Origin: Mesorhabditis belari
Lineage: Eukaryota; Nematoda; Chromadorea; Rhabditida; Rhabditidae
DNA length: 64,000 bases
Reading direction: 5' to 3'
NCBI GenBank assembly: GCA_958450365.1
Contig: CAUEEP010000222.1
Coordinates: forward strand, 248,001 to 312,000
Each line of letters opens with the position of its first letter. Position 1 is the stretch's first letter. This document shows positions 42,701-54,000 of this stretch, piece by piece. The notes beneath the pieces were generated by a model. It did no database searches. It saw nothing but the letters and a program-made list of their open reading frames with translations, and had not been told where the DNA came from. Both the position numbers and the translations under genes were made by a program.

Positions 42701-45700
42701 TTCAAGAGCTTTAAAGAGCTGTTTAAAGAGCTGTGGTTTAAAGAGCTTTAAACACTGCACAAAACGTTTTATAATTCATGTAAATTCTGACCAAATTTTT
42801 CTCGGTGAATTCCTGCAGCGTTGCTCGAAGTACCTCATGATCGCCTATCGTTATTTTTCTCTAAAGAAAAATATTTATAATCAAGGAAAACATTTTCCAT
42901 ACATTTGTTAATGGTTGAAATTGTTGATTCACATTGTTTACCAAATTTTCTGAACCATTTGTCGAACCCGTAATGACGAAACCCGGTGAAATCGTGGAAA
43001 TCGAAGCGTTCTAAAGAAAAATGTCACACAAAATGTTAAATAAGGACAATTTTGGAGATTTAAATCAATCAGATTTAAATTCTAGACGTGACTTCTGAAG
43101 TAATCATTATTTTAGCACATCAAAAATGCTTACAAAACCCTTTTAAGAGCTTTCAAACAATGAAAACTTCCTATAGGCTTCTTTTCAAATAAAATTTACC
43201 GCATTCTCCTTATTTTCACTGGTCGACTTGTTCAGTAAAGTGCTTCGAGCTCGCGAAAGTCCCCTTTGTAAAATCTCCGTCTCTTCGATCACTTCACTCC
43301 AGACATCAATCGAATCTGAAAAGGGTCAAAATACAAAATTAAATAGCGTTAAAGTAACACAGTTGAGTCAATTTAGCATCTACAAAACCATTATTAAGCC
43401 TTGTCCTTGTCCATTATTAAGCCTTGTCCTCACCTTGTCCATTCTCACTCCCGATCCTCAGCAAGTGACACGAATCAGCGCCGTACGTTGCGCAAAGTTG
43501 TCGAAAGGTTTCCTGGGTTCTGAAAATGGTGATGTTTAATCAATTTCTAAGCTTTTAATCAATTTCTAGAGCTTTTAATCAATTTCTAGAGCTTTTAACC
43601 AAATTTCTTGCACTTTAGAGAGAGTTGATCCTCAATGAACATTTAAATGGTTCAAATGACATTCAAGAAAGTTCAAGAACGTTCAAGAAAGTTCAAAGAA
43701 AGCGTTTTTCTTTACTTTAGTTAGATATTAGTTAGATAAACTTTCAATTTTTCAATAGTTAAACTTAAACGGGTCAGACCAGCAAAAATCCTATTCATTT
43801 TAGTTTTTAGCCAAAAAACAAACCTCGTTTCATCGTCTTGCACACAGTCATGCAAGCAAAAGTAGTGTTTCAACGTGTTCGGCGCTCTCCACTTTGGCGG
43901 CGCGCAATGTGATGGAGCCAAAACGTTTCCCTCAACCGATGTGCCGTGCTAAAGATAAAGTTCGAAATCGAGGACATATTTTCATTAGATAAGTACCTGT
44001 TGTGTATTCTGTAATTGAATGAGGCTGCTCAGCTCGCCCAACGGTTTCTCCTCACATCCGGCCACGAGGAAAACGCAAGCCACATACGTTCGGAAAGTTT
44101 CGTACTCGTTCGGTTCGACGAAACGCGAGAAATAGTGTTGAAATTTCTTCTGACATTCGTCAAGTGATGAGCAGGCGAGGAGAGCCTAAAAATAAACGGT
44201 ATAAGGTAGAGGATCTGGTACTTGGTCGGTACTACATGCACCAGACAAAGAGGATCTGGTACTAAGCCGGTACTACATGCTCCAGACAAAGAGGATCTGG
44301 TACTACGCCTGCCGGACAACAGCCGCACGCTGCATAATGCTTCGAATTTGAGAATGCTAATACAAAAGCCCATATTTGCCCAAGTTTCAAGAAGATTCAT
44401 CTTGATTTCAATGTTTTAGAACGATGGTCGTGATCGAATGGTCGTTCCAATGGCTAAAGTGCCTAAGCGAATACCACTGGGGTTTAAATAGAGGTTTAAA
44501 TATATTCAGTATAGCTGGAAAGATTTTTTGACAGTCGTCATTTGTTTTTGATTCAGCCGTGCAACTGTTGTTTCTGCCTTAAGGGGTCAGGCTTAGTGAT
44601 TCTATTCTAAAGTTTTTCAAATGTTATATGTTTTTATGAAATCTGCCTTAAACGTGACTGAAATTCGGAATCAGCATGAAAAACTGATCCAGAAAAAGTA
44701 GATTGAAAGAAATTGCCCTCCCCCCAACCGGCGTAGTACCAAGGATACTAAGCCGGTTGGGGGAGGGCAATTTATTTTGCTTCTTGTTAACTGTAAGTCT
44801 GAAGTTGAAAGTTCTCTTGAAGTTCCCCGTAAAAATGAACTATTTTAGAGGGTTAAAAATCTGTCTAAGAGTCCCATTTGAGTGCCTAAGAGTCCCAAAT
44901 TTAAGTTTGAATCTCGTTAAACTCACTTCTTGCAATGTTGGCAGCAAAACGGTCAACGAAAGCAGATATCCTTGTTTCCGGAGATCGCGAAAGTCGAGCC
45001 GCGCTTTCCCGTTGAGCACATTTCCATTAGCGGGTTCCTGAAAAAGAAATCTATAAAAAGAAATCTATATATATATTTTTAAACTTTAAACTATTTAAGA
45101 TCTTAAACCTGACCTAATGTCTGATTTGATTTGTTCAAGAACAAGATCAAGTCAAACAAGTCATTTAGAGAAATTGGAAGGCAAATGCTATTTGTCTGTC
45201 TATTTGCTATTTAGCAAATGCTATTTAACTTGTCATATTGCCCCAGTTTGCTTGCTTTAACAGCTTTAAGAAGCTTTAACAATGAGAGAAATTACTTTAT
45301 CAAAGGCAAAAATGTGCCCAAAAAGTCATTTTGTTGTTTTCTTCATGGAAAACCGAATCTTTATTCCTTGTCAGCGATCAAAAATGTATTTTTTTTGATA
45401 ATGGCTGATAGAGGTGATAAGCTTTGTACAAAGTACGAATGCTTGTACAAAGTACGAATGAATTGTACAAAGTATGAATGCTTGTACAAAGTATGAATGC
45501 TTGTACAAAGTACGAATGAATTGTACAAAGTACGAATGCACAAATTTCCCCAAATCTATTCAATTTCCAACGAACCTTTATGTTGAAATTGATCTCAGCA
45601 AACGGATAGAAGAGTCCACTCCACGAGTCGAGCCCCAAACGTTTAAGGCGCGCATCGGCAGCTTCGGACGAGAGGAGTGCGATCGGGACACCCTAAAATA

Positions 45701-46947
45701 ATAAATAAAAGGTGTGTGGCAAATTTCAACTATATATTTCAACAATTTCATTTCAACTAGGTGCGTGGCAATTTCGTGGCTCATTTCAAACTATTTGTAT
45801 CAGGCTAGCCGAAAAGTCTTTTCCTCTTTTTTAAAGGTTACTTTTTGAAATGAATAATGAACAAAACGATGAAAAACGATGAAAAACAAATGAAAAAACA
45901 AGAATTCTTGTAGGGATTTGGTTCAAAGCGGACTTAAATCTGCCTAAAAGTGAGCTAAATGAAATAAATGGAATAGTTTAACTTTTTATTAAGGCAAACT
46001 ACACGTTTATCGGCTAATTTTTAAAAAATTCTTCATTTATAAAGAAAAATTTCAAAAAAAGCGCACAATATTTCGGTCAAAACAATAGTACCCTAAAGTC
46101 TCGAGTATAAGTTCATCCGAGTATAAGTTCTGCCTTAATTTACATTCGCTTTAATTGCTTTTTGTTGGGTTTTTATACATTTTTATTGTTAAATAAACTT
46201 TTATTATTGTTCTTGGAGCGCGAGATACTACAGGGTAGCAGCCTATCACCATTGCTATTTGTTATGTGCATGGATACATCCAGATGATAGTGTTGAAGAA
46301 GACGCTGGAAAGCATCTCTTTCGACCGTCGACGTGGACTTTGGCCGGATGAAGAGGCCAGGGAGGGATCCATAAGACTGAGCACCGGAGAGGAGCAGGGC
46401 GGACGCGCCGAGCCACGCCCGGAGCAACAAATAACAGCATAAAATTGCTATAACCCTCAATAAATTTACTTCTATTATTGTTCTTAAAAAGCAAAAAAGT
46501 TATGCTGCAGCGGGGTTCGAACCCTCGACACACCGCACCGGAGACAGCCGTCAATTTGCATCCGAAAACCAAACAGAACTTATACTCGCGACTTTAGGGT
46601 AAACTATTCAAAAAACCATTCAGAATCAATAATCTTTTACTATTACGCGTTTATTACTTTAAAAACTAAGATTCCATTTGTTTTAAGCAATGGTTGATAA
46701 AATAAAATCAATTGAAATCGAATAAAATAAACTAAAATCTTAAAAAAAGCTTCAAAAATCACAGCTTTGCACGATTTTTCGCACTTTTTAGCACTTTTTT
46801 TGCAATTTTCTTTTCAAATCAACACAAATCAACTCTAATAAACCTTTTAAAAGTTAGAAAAATCAATTTTCTAACCCTTCTAAACCTTTTCGATTCGATT
46901 TCGATCAATTTTTCGCTTCAACAATCATAAAATCCAACCTGTTTCAT
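36800..46947 (-). CDS. trpp-8: TRAPPC8 (Trs85) subunit of TRAPP III
   Basis: Tethering/GEF complex subunit in autophagy and early Golgi traffic. Thirty-six exons join in phase to 1245 residues, from ATG at 46947-46945 (first coding exon only 9 bases, 46947-46939) through 45692-45576, 45037-44927, 44185-43997, 43948-43824, 43519-43434, 43315-43200, 43010-42942, 42860-42792, 42600-42467, 42250-42157, 42111-42055, 42008-41902, 41705-41600, 41532-41444, 41312-41204, 41101-40958, 40738-40543, 40498-40376, 40143-40001, 39960-39796, 39701-39561, 39441-39369, 39303-39186, 39142-39037, 38907-38859, 38789-38704, 38621-38531, 38378-38287, 38166-38047, 37917-37825, 37704-37628, 37578-37497, 37450-37401, 37241-37121 to 36880-36800 (TAG). 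TRAPPC8 blocks: PPKWRAPNTLKHYFCLHD, VKKEFAHDNAWAYHAAAL, LAGNRFMKALLPRLAIECYR, KFSVGLLVFYRSSNGS. The C-terminal half is a series of beta-rich segments. The intron after 42157 begins GC. A 5' UTR exon probably starts at 47008 after a TTTATAG acceptor. Confidence 0.93.
44205..44315. repeat. ~52-base tandem repeat with GAGGATCTGGTACT
   Basis: Two and a half copies of GAGGATCTGGTACTWRGYCGG then TACTACATGCWCCAGACAAA in the TRAPPC8 intron between the exons at 43997-44185 and 44927-45037. Confidence 0.8.
44710..44773. other. 64-base GC-rich hairpin in a TRAPPC8 intron
   Basis: AAATTGCCCTCCCCCCAACC then GGC pairs with GCC then GGTTGGGGGAGGGCAATTT with a single bulged C; the loop is about 18 bases. 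The loop and base of the stem (TACTAAGCCGGT) echo the tandem repeat at 44205-44315. Confidence 0.75.
45422..45542. repeat. GTACAAAGTACGAATGCTT 18-19-base minisatellite
   Basis: Six to seven copies with CTT or AATT connectors, in TRAPPC8 intron 2. Open frames across it are repeat artefacts. Confidence 0.88.
46216..46286 (+). pseudogene. Non-LTR reverse transcriptase fragment
   Basis: Reads EREILQGSSLSPLLFVMCMD then a stop. QGSxLSPLLF matches the conserved motif of non-LTR retrotransposon reverse transcriptases, and this version is typical of R2/R4/NeSL-type elements. No other reverse transcriptase motif is present, so it is a very short remnant. Confidence 0.55.
46502..46578 (-). repeat. tRNA-like sequence (B box)
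   Basis: Minus strand ends in GAGGGTTCGAACCCCGCTGC, a well-paired T arm with a perfect B box. The A box (GTTTGGTTTTCGGATG) is weak. It lies inside the CCCTAAAGTC element, just within its right terminal repeat. Confidence 0.45.
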
Positions 46948-48058
46948 AACAATTCACTTGAATATCCGTCGAAATCGTCAAACGCTTTGGCGAAAATCGT
47001 CCAGAAATCTATAAAATATAAAATTATAGCTAAAATTTACAAGTTTCAATTTGAAAAACAAAGAAAATCGAGTTAAAATCGAGTGAAAAACGAGTTAAAA
47101 ACGTGTTGGAAAACGAGAAATTTCCCTTTGGACCGTTAATCGTTGGGTGAATTTCTCTCTTTTTTGTGTTTGTTGAGCACAAAAATGTGATGTCAATTGT
47201 TGGCTAGGGGAGTTTCGACGCCGAATTGAAGCATTTACATGGCGTGGAGCTTAGAACATTCAAAAATGGTTTAATTGAACAAAAGTTGGAGGAAAACTTG
47301 CGATCTCTTCTAAGCTTCATGCTAAATGCTTTTTATATACAATCTTTACATTTAACGATATTCAGTTCTTTAGCTGAATAACTTTCTCTTTGTTGAAATC
47401 GGTTTAAACATTCTTCTTAGTTATTTTCAATCATTTAGCTGAATATCTTCTGATTTTATTTTTTAATATAAATTTGATTCTTTCGTCATTCTTCATACCA
47501 GAATTTCTACATTTAATGATATTCAGTTGTTTAGCTGAATAGCTTTTTCTTTGTTAAAACGGGTTTAAAGACCCTTATTTATTTATTTCGTTATTTTCAA
47601 TCATTTAGCTGAATATCTTCTTGTTTTATTTTTTAATATAAATTTGATTCTTTCGTAGTTCCTGAATAACACAATTTCTATATTTAATGATATTCAATTC
47701 TTTAACTGAATAGCTTTATCCTTGTTGAGATTTGTATAAAGGTTGTTTCTAATCATTTTCAAACATTTACCTGAATATCTTTTTTGTTTTATTTTTTATA
47801 TAAAAGAAACTTGGTTCTTTCGTCATTCTTGCATACCACAATTTTTACATTTAATGATATTCAATTGTTTAACTGAATAGCTTTCTCCTTGTTGAGCTAT
47901 AACGCTTGTTTTTAATTATTTTCAATCAGTAGCTGAATATCCTTTTGTTTTATTTTTTATATAAAAAAACTTGATCCTTCGTTGGTCTTGTTTCTTTGGT
48001 TTTTATTCGTTTTCCCCTCGATTTTTTTCAACTTTTCAGATCATCATCATCTTTTGCG
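46948..48058. promoter_or_regulatory. Divergent upstream region of TRAPPC8 and the 437-residue gene
   Basis: The two genes start away from each other. A probable TRAPPC8 5' UTR exon lies at 47008-46939 and the other gene has a UTR start after TTTTCAG at 48039. The middle is occupied by a four-copy tandem repeat (47340-47965). Confidence 0.45.
47340..47965. repeat. ~165-base tandem repeat, four copies
   Basis: Each copy contains ACATTTAATGATATTCAGTT then TTTAGCTGAATAGCTTT, a GTTTAAA segment, TTTCAATCATTTAGCTGAAT and ATCTT then a T-rich block ending GATTCTTTCG. Copies begin at about 47345, 47510, 47672 and 47847. TTAGCTGAATA occurs twice per unit. Confidence 0.85.
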
Positions 48059-51000
48059 ATGCGCGAGCGTAGCTTTTTTTCGGTGGAAGAGGATTGCGCG
48101 ATGTGGCTCTTCGTTTTACAGTTAGTTTTTCTGTTTTAGTTAGTTGAAAATTTCTACGAATCTAATGCTTGTCTTTACGTGATTTTTTTCGAAATTTGTT
48201 GTAAAACAGCCTAAACTAATTTAAAACGAGGAAAACGGGGTGCTATAGCAGTTTCTATAACATTTTTCTCGCCAAATGAGCTTTTCTTTGGTACTTTGGT
48301 GGTTGGGAGGGACCACTTTTATCCTGGCTTCGTTGGATCTAATATTTTATGGTTTTATGGTTTTAAGGTTTTAAGTGGGGTTTTATTGATACCTTTTATA
48401 TACAGTGGTCCACAAATGTATTGTCCCATTGCCATCCAAAAGTTTCTTTCGTATGAAAATCTTGCAAAATAACGATATTCCCAAAAAGTGTAGGGTATTT
48501 TGCTTACCCATAATACTCTACTTTTCAGGATTATAAGATTTATCCGTATACATTGCAGAAAAATTTAAGTATAAAACAAAAACAATAAGTTACTTAACAA
48601 ATAGCTCCACAAAAGTAATGTCCCATTGATGTTTTCCTTGATTACTCTTTTTATTTCCGCGTTCTATGAACATTAAATGTATTTTATTTTATTATTTAGA
48701 TGGCTGGCAAGAAAAACCTTGACACTCCGAATCGCCAAGGCCCGGGAAAATGGGATGCGGGGAAAGGATGTGGCCAACCTCTTTAATTGCTCGAGAAGGA
48801 CGGTGTGCCGCATTCTTTCTCAATCAAAAGTCGACCGAAACCTTCATCGAGGCCTCAAGAGTGGCCGACGACCAATCACAACCACAAAAGAAGATCGAGC
48901 CGTGATCCAAATGGTGAAAAACGATCCTAACAAAACACCAACCGATGGAAGCCAAATGATGAGGGATCAATTTAACAGGGTTGTATCGCCGGAAACGATC
49001 AGATGACGATTAAATCAAGCTGGATTATATGCAAGAAGGGCTGCCCGTAAATCTCTGATAAAATCTAAGCACCGGAAGCAGCGCCTTGACTTTGCACGGA
49101 CCTACCGAAGTTGGACGACACGTCTTTAGGCGAAAGTGCTATTTACCGATGAGACAAAAATTAATTTATTTCACGCGGATGGAAACCATCTTATTCGGCG
49201 ACCGACTGGAAAGCGATACGCACTCAAGTACATTCGGCCTACCGTGAAATTCAACGGTGGAAACATAATGTGTTGGGGTAAGAACCTTTTTAGTATTTTG
49301 TCACCTGACTGTTTTTCTTTAGGAGCGATGTCACGAACTTCAGTAGGTCCATTAGTTCACGTCAACTCAACGATGGATGCTGTGGCCTACAAGAACATTA
49401 TGGAGACTCAAATGCTTCCTTTTGCAACTCAAACCATGCCTCCTGGATGGATGCTCTACCAGGACAACGACCCGAAACACAAGTCGAGACTGATGATGGG
49501 ACGGCTGGTGACACTTCAAAATGGTACCAGAGCTCGTCTGCCCGGATGGTTTGCGGCAAATCGTGTTAAATTGATCAATCCACCTCCCTACTCACCGGAT
49601 CTCAATCCAATTGAACATTTGTGGTCATTTGTGAAGTCGCGCCTCAAGGGAAAGAAATTCGATTCGAAGGCCGCCTTATGGGTTCACATTCAACGTCTTT
49701 GGGCCACCATCCGCCCAAGTCTTTTGAAAAATCTCGTGGATTCCATGCCGGATCGACTCAATGAAGCGATAAAAGCAAAAGGAGGACCAGGCAAATATCA
49801 ATTTTTTGAAAAAATTGTTAATTCTTTGCAAATGGGACATTACTTTTGTGGAGCTATTTGTTAAGTAACTTATTGTTTTTGTTTTATACTTAAATTTTTC
49901 TGCAATGTATACGGATAAATCTTATAATCCTGAAAAGTAGAGTATTATGGGTAAGCAAAATACCCTACACTTTTTGGGAATATCGTTATTTTGCAAGATT
50001 TTCATACGAAAGAAACTTTTGGATGGCAATGGGACAATACATTTGTGGACCACTGTATTCTAGGGCAATCAAATATGCTTAGTAGATTGGTGACTATTTT
50101 AGCAAGTTTTTGGCAGTTTCTAGCAAGTTTCTAGCCTAATCTCATGTACTTTAACCACCAAACGCTACCTCAAAGCTGCTTACACTTGAAAATCAAATAA
50201 AAACGGCAATATTTAAACTTGTTGTAAATGCTGTAAATGCTCTAAAATGTTGTAAATGTTCTAAAAGTACAAGCATATTTGATTACTCTAGAATAGGTAG
50301 ATAAAAAGTGTCAATAAAACCACTCAAAACATTAGATCTAACTAGTCCAACTATTAGATCCAACTAATCCAACTATTAGATCCAACTAAGGGATAAAAGT
50401 GGCCCCTCTCAGCCACCAAAGTACCGATTTTTTGGCAGCCAGGGGTTTTTGACTATGCTGAATCGATTGGTGATGGTTTCACATAATATTTCACAGCTTT
50501 TAGCAACGTTTACGTTTTGGCCACTTCATCCCAGAATAAGTACATTAGGTTTTCAATAAATTTGTTATAAAAGTCGTTAAAAGTTGTGAAATCATCATCA
50601 CCAATCATGTGAAATTGTGTGAAATCATCACCAATCGATTCAGCATAGTCAAAAACCCCTTCCTGCAAAAAATCAGCTCATTTGGCAGCTCAAACAGCTC
50701 AAATTTTTGCCACTCCCAATCCCGAAAATGGAATCTAATTTTGCCATGATGTGAAAGTGTTCGGCAAACTTGTTGAACTTAGAAAAACCTCCTAATTCTA
50801 TTATTTTAGTAATCTTCGCAATCGTCAATGGTTGGACCAAAAACTTAAAGGATTTGAGTACTGGAAGCTCTACATTGCCGAGAAGAAAAGCAAGCGAACT
50901 TCTCAGTCTTTGAACACCAGGTATATTTGCATTTTTTACAAGTATCATCCAGTTCTTTTGCAAGAAAAATCTCCGAGTAACGATATTTTCAAAAATTCCC

Positions 51001-54000
51001 TTACCGTTAGTTTACCGGATGCTTTGGTGGTTGGAAGGGGCCACTTTTGGCTTGGTTTTGTCGAATCTAGTGTTTTGAGCGGGTGTCGATGCGAGAGTGT
51101 CGATACTTTTCTTCTATTCTGGGATAATTAAATGGGCTGCAGCGATTGGTGATAGTTCTAAAGTCTTTTCAACATGTTTCCAGTTATTATTGCAGCTTTC
51201 CAAGTGTACCTTTAAGATAACGTTAGGTGGTTAAGGTACAGTCTAAGGTAGTCAGTCAGCAGTCTAGAGCACGGCAAATCATCGAATAGGATTATCAAAA
51301 ATGTAGCACCAATCGCACCAATAAGTTAGCACCAATCGCTTCAGCATATATCTTTCTTTAGAATAGAAGAAAAGAATCGATAAGAACCGCTCAAAACACT
51401 AGATTTGACAAGGCAAGCTAAAAGTGGCCTCTCCCAATTACCAAACTACCGTTTCGTTATCGTTATTATCGTTCGGAAACAGTAAATAGAGCTTTGCGTC
51501 AGCTTTTGCACGCGCTTAGTGACTCGTTTTAAACTTTAAAACGTTGTAAACTTTAAAACGTTGTAAAATTTAAAACGTTGGAAACTTTAAAACATTGTAA
51601 AATGAAAGCTTTTAGCTTTGCCACGCCTAGACACTACTATGGCTGCTACCTAAAATCTTTAAAATATTAGGTTGATGCGTAAGTGTTTTTGTTCCTTTTC
51701 GTCTGCCGTTTCAAGCCAACAAATGCACCAATTAAACTACGGTTGATTTCATTAGAAAAACCAATTATTTTTCTGCAAAATAACATTAAAACGGGTTTAA
51801 AAATATTTTATGCCTGGATTTTCTTGAGAGTATGAAGTCGGGTAGTCAAAAAGGGCTAACTCGATGATGCGGTTTAGACACCTTAGCTAAAGAAAACCTA
51901 TCTTCGTGTCAATAGATAAAAGATAGAAAAAAAGTTTGATATTTCGCCAAAATTTCAGAGAAATTCATTCAGCCAATTTTTCCGTAGAGTTTTTTATAGA
52001 TTTTTACGAAAAAGGCGTTTTTCACTCTCGAATTTGCTTGAAAGTGAACCGAAATTGATTTAAAAAGATGGAAATTGAACAAAAAAACACTTTTTTTATA
52101 GAGCAAACTATAGATTAATTGGTGAATTTGTTACTTTTTTAACAGAAGTACGAAAAAACGAAATGACTTATGCATCAACCTATTAAATTAATATTATTCA
52201 ATTTTTTAGGTATCGCCGCATCGAGAAAGACCTCTATCAATATCCATTGGCGAAAGAAGATCTACTTTTTCTCTACAAAAAGCTAATGATCCAGATGGAT
52301 CCTGTGCATGTCAAACCGGCGTGAGTTTTAAAATTAAGAATCAAATTAGATGCTAGTGACTCAGTTTAAAGTCTTTCTAGAATTCTATAGAAATATAGAA
52401 AAAAGCTAGAATTCTATAGAAATATAGAAAAAAAAGCTAGAATTCTAAAAGAGTCTCATTTTGTTAAGCTTTTATACGCTTTTCAGGCTCGAGGAGAAAT
52501 TCAATTGCACGATCAACTTGCGCAATCGCAATTGGACGGTCCGAAGCTACGAGTTTGCTGGTAAAACTTGATTATTTAGATTTTTTTAAATAGAAGTATT
52601 TGATATTTGTATTTACCCACGAAAATTATTGATATTTTTATTTAGAAGTAAACAAAGATGAAGAAACGCCGGCACCAAAATCAAAGAATCTGAACGTAAC
52701 TCGCGTAAGTTCATTGATTTGTTGATCCCTAATGATCTATTTTTAGAGAATCCCTACGCAAGCAGCATCTGCAACAGTTGAGGAAGAAGGCGAAGCAGAC
52801 GAGCACTCATTCGATCTCACTGGTGAGTGGAAAGTTATCTTGACTTGTTTAGAATAAGTTTAGCATAGCAGAAGCTGTTCTTGACGGTCTCATTATAAAA
52901 AAAGTAGATCAAATTTTGACTCATTCAGGCGAATTCGATGACTTCATGCGTCGACACGGTCGTCGAAAATCGAAAACGCGAGAAGAACTGCATAATTACC
53001 ACGCTGAGTTGAAGCAAAAAAGTTTGTCAATTGGTTTTAGCGAAAATTATACTTGTTTAGGCATTCCGCTCACAAAAATCGTCACCAACTTCAAGAAATT
53101 ACCCGACAATTACCCCCTCGATGCAATTGACGCCTCTTCGAACGCAGGAAATTTGAAAGTTAGCGCTTTTTGGGGATTACTTGAGAAAAATTGTTTCAGA
53201 GACCTTTTGAGCAAGCGGGTGACGAAAACGAGACGAACGATAGGTAAAATTGTCTATTTTTCATTCATTTCTTGATTTTAGCTCGCCAAACAAGATTGGG
53301 GCGCAAGAAGGAATTATGCGAACGTTTTATCCAAGCCAGGTTGGTATAATTCTTAATTAACTGGCAAAATTGATTCGGAAATGATTGGAAACCCAAAATT
53401 TACTTGTTTCGGTTATTTCCCAGCCATATTGGTCAAATTATCATTCTAGCCTTTAATTTTTTATTTTAGTACACTGAACTTGACAAGAAAGCGCAAATGC
53501 CGAAGCATAGAATGGTGAGTCTTTGAGATTAAATCGTTTACTATTACAAAATATAATTATCTAAAGTGGTTTTAGGCTAGTCCCAGATCGGGGAACATGT
53601 CGCCGATGAAGTTTGATCAACAGGTGATAGTTTCAGATAAAGTCTAGCAAAAATTTCTTTGTTTAGGTTGATTTTGAAACCGGGTCTCGGTCACGAATCG
53701 TTGACAAACAAGATGAGAGAATGACTTTTGAGGTAGGATTTGTTGGGTTGGGTTGATTGATTTTTAATTTCCTTTAGCAAATCCAAGCTCGCACCCGGAA
53801 ACAGCTGACCGAAATTCTACATAGTGATCAAGTGCTCATCGAGTTGTTCATGAAGAAAATGGCAAGCGCGCGGAACGAGGTCAGCGCTAGGCGATGTTTA
53901 CGTATGAAAATCTTTGTTTAGAATGATTATCTGAAGAAAGCGTTACGTCTTACACGATCCCTGCGTCGTCCCGTTGTCCAGATGAATTTCAATCGTCAGA

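Larger units (their letters stand above)
46091..46599. mobile_element. DNA element with CCCTAAAGTC ends
   Basis: CCCTAAAGTCTCGAGTATAA at the left and TTATACTCGCGACTTTAGGG at the right are inverted, each flanked by TA. Inside lie a reverse-transcriptase-like fragment (46216-46286) and a tRNA-like sequence, so it looks like a composite. It sits in TRAPPC8 intron 1. Confidence 0.8.

Noticed and set aside
53022..53060. Unspliced reading through this 39-base segment in the 437-residue gene
   Set aside because: The frame is open across it, but GTTTGT..TTGTTTAG borders and phase to the next exon fit a minimal nematode intron; the call remains a choice and RNA data could reverse it.
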